A stretch of DNA of 64,000 bases from Buxus sempervirens (taxonomy: Eukaryota > Streptophyta > Magnoliopsida > Buxales > Buxaceae), in the NCBI GenBank assembly GCA_947561395.2, contig OX387182.1, forward strand, positions 4,660,001-4,724,000. Reading direction: 5' to 3'. A program made the position numbers and the translations under genes. The number at the start of each line of letters is the position of its first letter. Position 1 is the stretch's first letter. The notes beneath the pieces are model-generated. The model made no database searches. It was given only the letters and a program-made list of their open reading frames with translations, and was not told the DNA's origin. Shown here piece after piece: positions 58,031-64,000 of the stretch.

Positions 58031-60752
58031 GAAGAATCCACATTTCCTGAGAATCCTAAGGAGCCTTGTTCTCAGGAAGTGATTTCAATAAAGGCTCTTC
58101 AAAAAAAAAAATAAAAAAAGATTTTCCCCTTTAACATTTTTCTAGAAAAAAAAAAGAGTTTTTAGCAAGGTCCTTTTACTTATGAATCATATCTCCTATT
58201 GAATTTTATTAAGTTGAATATGACTTTGACATTGGGCTCAATTTTGAGACCAAAATCGAAGAAAAAGACATTTTATGTGAAAATTCAAATTTTTTTAAGT
58301 GTCATGAGAAGAATATTCTGCAAAATTATGAAATGACCAATTTTATGGCCTTTGGAACCAAAGATGACCCATAGTCTTCAATAGAAAAGATAGAAGAAGA
58401 TTTGAAGTTCCTTCATTATAATTCAGAAAAGGATCGCACCACTTGCTGATTCGTTCAAAGGGAAGTTGAGAATATTGTTTGAAGAAATTTTGGGGCTTTG
58501 CACTTGAAAATATGGGAGAAGATTTGACATTTTCGTTGGAAATAGAATTGGGCATTATTTGTGGAAAGAATCCAAATTCATAAGATTGATCAAAAGGTGA
58601 AGAACTTGTTCATAATAGAGATCTTATTTGAAGAGGCTTTTATCTTGATAGAAGTTGATTTAAAAAGAAGGAGAAAAAATTCCTGAACTAGTCATGTAGT
58701 ACAACTTTACCGAGTCTGAAAATTCAAACTTTTCTTAAAATGATAAGAGGCCTTTCTTTCTTATATCCCCAAAAATTTTGAAATCCCTAGTCAGACCCTT
58801 TGAGCTTGATACATTTTTCCAAGTAACCTAGACTGAGAATTGTAACCCCACACTGGGGCAAATTTATTAAGGCATAAAAAAAAGGGGGGGGGGGGGGGAA
58901 TGAAGGGACAATTGTTGAAGTTTAAAAGGGATTTAGAAGATGTTTTCAGAAAAGGGGGCAAAGAAAAGAAAAGAAAAAAAAAAGAAGAAAAAGAAAAAAA
59001 AAAAGGAAGAAAAAAAAGATAATCAAATGCTATTTGGAGAATGTCTTCAAAATTGTGAAGAAAAGAATGGAAAAAAGAAGTTCAATAGTGGAGAATAAGT
59101 TTCAAATGAAGAAATCAAATTGAGGGAAGAACTTCATTACTGGGGCAATTTTGTATTCATTCCAAGGGAAGAAATGCCTTAAAAATTACAATTTCAGTTA
59201 ACCCATTTGATCATAGGGTATTTGAGCCTTTTATTCCTTTTCTTTCTAAACTAACACCAGGCCTTCGTTTCGTCCCATTCATAAGTCCTCTTTGATTAAG
59301 AAATTTTGAATTAAGGCAGTTTTGACTACATGGTTATTGGTGATGAAGGATAAAAAAAAAAAAAGAAAAGAAAAGAAAGAAAAAGAAAAAGGAAAAAATG
59401 GAGAAAATGTAGTGAAAACCCGAAAGGGTGCTACATGGCAAATAATCAGCTATCTACAAGAAGGAAATCGTCAGAGAGGAAAGTCCAGAATTGGTATAGA
59501 TCCAGGTGAAGTCCTCATGTTGGTGGTTATTTTGAGATACAGTCACTCTTCAAGTGATTGAGGAAAGTCTTCTTTTCAAGACTGAAGCAACATAATCAAA
59601 ACTATGGTATGAAGCATCTGTGAACAAGCTGATGGCCATCAAAATTGTCATTAGGAAATTATTGCTGAAGTTGAAGTCATAAATTCCTATATCATGAATA
59701 CAATGGAGAAGCAATTGCTCTTCAATTGGATAAAAGAAAATGTCTTTCTAGACTGGGGCAAAATAGTTAGATTGAAAGAGTTGTTATATCTGGAGCATCA
59801 ATTGACAAGCTGATGGTCATAGGAATGATTCTAAAGGTTCCGAAGGCTTATTTTGGTCTTTCTTCATTTTCTGAAATAATCTTCTCATTATTCAACTTGA
59901 TTTTAATTCTTTTGAACTATATGCTAATAAGTGATTGGATCATTTTTTTCAAAAAAATATAAAAGCACAAAAAAGCAAAAAAATATATTTTTGGCCTATG
60001 ATGAGAATCTATATCTTTTCATAAAACATTGGTTTTGCAAGCATTAGAGAATTCTGAGGCAACTAGTATAAAACATATTTTCTTATGTTTGCATTTGCAT
60101 TCTTCTATTAGGGTTTCTTTTTGGCAAAGGTTAAAAAAAAAAAAAAGAAGAGAAAAAAAAAAGAGAAAAAGGAAAAAAGAGGATCATCTCTATTGAGGGG
60201 CAAATACTTCTTCAAACAATCAAAACCGGGGCATGCTCAATGTCTTTCCTTCTGGGTTTTCATTGGAATGGATTCCAACATCTAGAAGAAGCAATCAAGC
60301 TTTAGTCTTCGAATTTGAAAGAAAAAAAAAAGGCTTCGAAGCAATGGCATGTTTTCTTCATTAAACAAGGGTTCCCAATTCTTCAATCATGAAGAAGGAT
60401 TTTACTGGGGCAGCAAGAAGGCATGAAAGACAGATAATGGGTTGTAAAGGCATGAGGTTAGATCAACAGATCATGATCCATCAATCAAGATGAGAGCATT
60501 CACTTGGGCAATTAAAAAGCATATAGACAGGTTATGAGCAGTAATGGCACATACATCGTTATTGAGAGAGCAAGAAGATAAAGAAGCAAAAGCAAGTTGC
60601 AAAATATTCAAGCATAGGTTCGGGCATCAAATGGCACCCAGGTATATCAAATAAGAAAATCAATCAGGAAAATTCAAAAAGTGAAAAACATCAAAATCAA
60701 TTGAGTTTGCAGTGGTCAATTTTAAATCCACATTCTTTTCAAAAATTGCTTG
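58031..60752 (+). other. Non-coding interior of the LTR element where pol would be expected
   Basis: No reverse transcriptase, integrase or protease motif in any frame. Features are purine-only stretches (GAAAAGAAAAGAAAAAA-type, near 58,965, 59,350 and 60,135), a G11 run at 58,887-58,898 or so, and the word CTGGGGCA at 58,853, 59,140, 59,753 and 60,405. This looks like unrelated or strongly decayed filler rather than a recent pol deletion. Confidence 0.7.
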
Positions 60753-60798
60753 TCTCAGATTTCTTTTCATAGCCATGAGAGCTCCAAGAAATCTGAGA
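60753..60798 (+). other. Hairpin with 13-bp perfect stem near the 3' end
   Basis: TCTCAGATTTCTT at 60,753-60,765 pairs exactly with AAGAAATCTGAGA at 60,786-60,798 around the 20-nt loop TTCATAGCCATGAGAGCTCC. A second hairpin with a very similar loop but a different stem lies about 310 bp downstream. Confidence 0.85.
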
Positions 60799-61069
60799 TA
60801 AGGAAGAGACGCCACCCCACTTCAAGCAGGGGTTTCATTGGCTATCTTCGAATCCATGTTTTTATCATTTCTTTGTTTGACCAAAGCAAGTTCAATTAAT
60901 GAAATGTTGTGTCTATTCTTTACTGTTCATTGTGCTACAACTACAAGCCACCCAGAAAAATTTATTTTTCATCATTTTCTCCACACTTTTCAGGAGATTA
61001 ATGTTTATATTAGTTGTAAGTTGCAAGGATTGCCACCTTACCCACTTTTGTTTTAAAATTTGTCTCAAA

Positions 61070-61101
61070 TCTCACTTCATAGCCACGAGTGCTCAGTGAG
61101 A
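61070..61101 (+). other. Second hairpin sharing the loop sequence
   Basis: TCTCACT at 61,070-61,076 pairs with AGTGAGA at 61,095-61,101 around the loop TCATAGCCACGAGTGCTC, which matches the first hairpin's loop apart from about three bases. It lies about 180 bp before the polypurine tract. Confidence 0.75.
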
Positions 61102-61282
61102 CTAGAGAGGAGGATTTGGCCCTTAAGCTGAGGGACTTCTTAGCAAATCTTCCGCAATGAATTCTTTTTACCAAAATCATCCATTTAATCCTTGCAAAAT
61201 GCAATTAGTTAGACAAAGATCTCAAAAAGTGCAATTGGTGGGTCTTTTTACTCTCTGCTGGTAATTGGTTCCAATCACCAGC

Positions 61283-61296
61283 AAAGAGGGGGCAGC
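61283..61296 (+). other. Polypurine tract
   Basis: AAAGAGGGGGCAGC directly precedes the 3' LTR, as expected for the plus-strand primer, although CAGC rather than pure purine abuts the LTR. Confidence 0.72.
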
Positions 61297-63110
61297 TGTA
61301 GACACCCCAAATTGCACTAAAAATGAGAAAATAATTGAAAATATTAATTGGGATTTGAAACAGGTCAAAAAAGTGTAAAATCTGACCAAATTGGTCATGA
61401 CCGTATTTTATCTACGGACTGGTCATACCTGCAGTTGATATACGGTCACGGCATACCCGTATTAATAATACGGGCAGGGCGCGACCGTAATATATATACG
61501 GGCACGGGGTCTTTGTGCGAATTTTACCTTTTTGATTTTTGAGCCTTATCTGCACCCAAATATCTCTCTTGGATAAGCGAATTCTCTTATTTATCTGTTC
61601 GAATTATCTCATTTATCCTTGTGGATAAAGGATTGGCATGATCTTGTGTTTAACTCAAACTGAAACTCTATCTTGCCAAACCTTGGACCAACCATACCCC
61701 TGTGTTTGTCTATAAATAGAGGCTCTCTCCTCTAGCTAAGGGCCACGAAATTTTGAAGAATCAAAAGCTCCAAGAGAAGGAAAGGAATCCCTGCTGCTCT
61801 GCCTGCTCAATCCAGGTAAGTCCCCTATCCCTTTTTATTTTCTGTCTTCAATTCTAGATGTAATAGGATCATCTCTATTGCTGTAGAATAAGGCCTTATC
61901 TGTTTTTGTATTCCTAAACTTGTCTCTAAGTACCTCAAGGGTCTCTCTAGCCGTAAAACGTGAAGAGAGAACTAGGGGAAAGGGGAACAGGTGGATCCCT
62001 AGAATAAAACCCCATATCTGTTTTTTTCCTTTTTCTAGAATAAAGCCTGTGATTGTGTTTGTGTACCCAAACCTATCTCTAAGTACCTCAAGAGTCTTTC
62101 TAGCCGTAAAACGTGAAGAGAGAACTAGGGGAAAGGGGAACAGGTGGATCCGTAGGGTAGACCCCCATGTGCTCAAATCTGTGAGATGTGGCTGTTTTAA
62201 ATATCCTGATCATGTTTTAATGCTTTTTATGATATATCTGAATGAATAACATGAATCTATGATGTTTATAGCATGAGATCCTCTCTTTTTGATAAAATTT
62301 GGATTTTTCACATATTTGCACCTACAGCACTGTTTTCGTGATTTTTGTAATTTTAGGCTAAGATCTTGGATTTATCATGATCAATATGGTAGATCTGGAT
62401 CTAGAAGCCTGAAAATAAATTCTAGGGTTTCATGATATGGTTTTTAAATTGTTTTTCATTATTGAGAGAAGACCCTACGATCTAAATTCTCCCCTTTTGG
62501 CGTTTTTCATCAACGTGGGTCTTTTTGGTTTTGATTTACAGATTTAATGTGAAATTTGGGCTTTATCTATGTCTTGGATTATTCAAGTTCAATTTTGAAA
62601 TATTTTATAAAAATCATATTTTTCTAATTTCTAGAATTTTGACTTGAAGCCAGATTTTGGGATTTTTCACTTTAAATTGATTTTATCTGATTTTATCTCA
62701 ATTTTATTTTGATCATGAAACCCTAGGAATGGTATGATCATGTTTGATAGTTCTGGATCAATCAGACTATTCATATGAAAAAACCATATATTTTTGCCTT
62801 TTTTGTGATTTTTCCTGATTTTTATAGCAAGCTTTTTCCTTTATTTTAAACATGAACAAATACCTGGCAACCACCTTGTGTGGATGAATAGGGGTGCCTA
62901 ACACCTTCCCTTGTTCATAACTTAATCCCCTTACCCATCTCTGGTTGTTTTTTTTAGGAGGGATATTTTGCCCTAAAATTTGCCTTTTTGCTTATTTAAT
63001 ATTTTGGTGTCCATTCACACCTAAATTGAATGGTGGCGACTCTTTGTTTTATATAATCCCGCGTGATGATTGAGGAAATCATTAGATTTGATTTTTTCCC
63101 ATGTCTCACA
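61297..63110 (+). repeat. 3' LTR
   Basis: 1,814 bp, the same length as the 5' LTR, with about seven substitutions, all in its last 770 bp. It is followed by the target duplication ACTGC. Confidence 0.96.
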
Positions 63111-64000
63111 ACTGCACGTGCAATTTGCTAGTAATTATATATAAGATGTATTAATAATGATGCATGATGCACGTGATTAATTTAAAATTATATTAAAAAC
63201 ATAATAATAAAAGAGATATTGCTGTTGGAAACTTGGAAAAGTGATTATTATTATTATTTGGGAAAATTGGTTTTTAATGATACTTTTTAAAAATAACCGA
63301 GATTCAAACGTTTAATTCTGGATAATATGAAAATAGCGATTTTTTTAATATACACTTGAGAATGAGTACCATTCACATATGTGTAGAATTATTTAAGTAC
63401 TATATATATAGTAATGATACTAAAATATAGCTTAGACAGAATAAAACAAATGAGTACCATTTGTTTACAAGTCTTTTAAAGGCATTTTTTGAAAAAAAAA
63501 ATCCTTTGGTTTCTAACTTATGATTAGAGGGAAAAAAAAAAGCAAAAATTTAAGGTAGATTTTGAAATTATTTAAAAGATAAACTTTCTTTCTTTGTTTT
63601 ATTCTAAGTTATATTTTAGTATCATTACTATATATATAGTAGTTAAATAATTCTACACATAGGATTTGTTGTAATTGGATGGTTTGAATTGTTCTTGCCC
63701 GCAAGGGAAGATAGTCTTTTCACAACAACTATTGTCAACTCTTCAGGAAATAAATTGATCCAATAAAAACCACAGCTTATGTACATGCACAAAACCATTA
63801 GGCATGGAGTTTTGACCAAATGGCAATGAACCGCCTATCAAATATTTGTTGGTGATGTTAGGTTAGATTTGGGTTGACTTGATATTGGTCAAGAGTCAGC
63901 CTCGTATTGATTTTCGGGACCCTTACCTTTAAAATATTAAACATAACATTGCAATTTCTGCTAGTAATGATAGGTATAACTAAAAGAGCACCCACACTTC
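63111..64000. repeat. Duplicated segment, copy 2, right part
   Basis: Continues the homology to copy 1 (about 49,717-50,450): GCTGTTGGAAACTTGGAAAA, then GTGATTATTATTATTATTTG, and later GATTTTCGGGACCCTTACCT and TAACTAAAAGAGCAC. There are small indels relative to copy 1, and extra DNA at about 63,665-63,885. It runs off the window end. Confidence 0.8.

Larger units (their letters stand above)
51501..63110 (+). mobile_element. Gag-only, non-autonomous Ty3-type LTR retrotransposon (11.6 kb)
   Basis: Two 1,814-bp LTRs (51,501-53,314 and 61,297-63,110) start TGTAGACACC and end TCTCACA. The 5-bp target duplication ACTGC flanks the element at 51,496-51,500 and 63,111-63,115. A primer-binding site follows the 5' LTR after 2 bp and a polypurine tract abuts the 3' LTR. 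The only recognisable protein is a gag; no protease, reverse transcriptase, RNase H or integrase motif is present in the 8-kb interior. The layout matches terminal-repeat retrotransposons with a GAG domain. Mobilisation would need enzymes from another Ty3-type element. The leader carries a large hairpin repeat array. Confidence 0.95.

Noticed and set aside
58960-60185. Lys/Glu-rich coding sequence in the LTR element interior
   Set aside because: Produced by purine-only tracts; no start context or conserved motif.

Overview
The window is nuclear DNA from a flowering plant, not a microbe. It is AT-rich, its genes have many small exons with GT/AG borders spread over long introns, the protein families are plant ones (a UBP24-type ubiquitin protease, a coiled-coil NLR, a plant folylpolyglutamate synthase), and much of the rest is transposable elements: a plant L1 with RNase H, hAT and Mutator-like MITEs, and a Ty3-type LTR element. 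The species cannot be named from the sequence alone.

Layout. 1-4.2 kb (+): the last four exons of a UBP24/USP10-like deubiquitinase. 4.2-9.3 kb: gene-poor, with a WD40 pseudogene broken by a Mutator-like MITE, a hAT MITE containing a C32 tract, and a CT-rich array. 9.3-14.45 kb: a decayed L1-type LINE with a 517-bp hAT element nested in ORF2. 14.5-21.6 kb: relics, including a histone H3 pseudogene, degenerate minus-strand exon fragments, a GC-rich hairpin-rich repeat block, a partial NLR copy and a second WD40 relic. 21.6-24.3 kb (-): an intact single-exon CC-NB-LRR gene. 26.0-46.5 kb (-): a complete folylpolyglutamate synthase, which I could reconstruct as 16 coding exons (637 codons, all junction phases consistent) plus a likely 5' UTR exon near 48.3 kb; its introns hold a LINE fragment, a SINE, a palindromic MITE and a hAT element. 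48.7-51.5 kb and 63.1-64.0 kb: a diverged duplication whose second copy was split by the LTR element.

51,501-63,110 (+): an 11.6-kb LTR retrotransposon with 1,814-bp near-identical LTRs, target duplication ACTGC, a primer-binding site and a polypurine tract. It codes only for a Ty3-type gag (itself interrupted by one TAA) and has no pol, so it is a gag-only, non-autonomous element.

The most unusual signal is in this element. Its leader carries about 30 tandem units of roughly 40 bp, each a short inverted repeat with a conserved 9-nt loop (GCCTYTGAA) but at least four different stem sequences. The two arms change together, so pairing is kept. The same element has a second hairpin repeat with an exact 28-bp period, present in both the LTRs and the leader, and two 3' hairpins that share a loop but have unrelated stems. 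Compensatory change repeated across one element suggests selection for RNA or DNA structure, and I know of no named feature that covers it.

The three host genes are functionally unrelated (protein deubiquitination, pathogen recognition, folate polyglutamylation); nothing suggests joint regulation.
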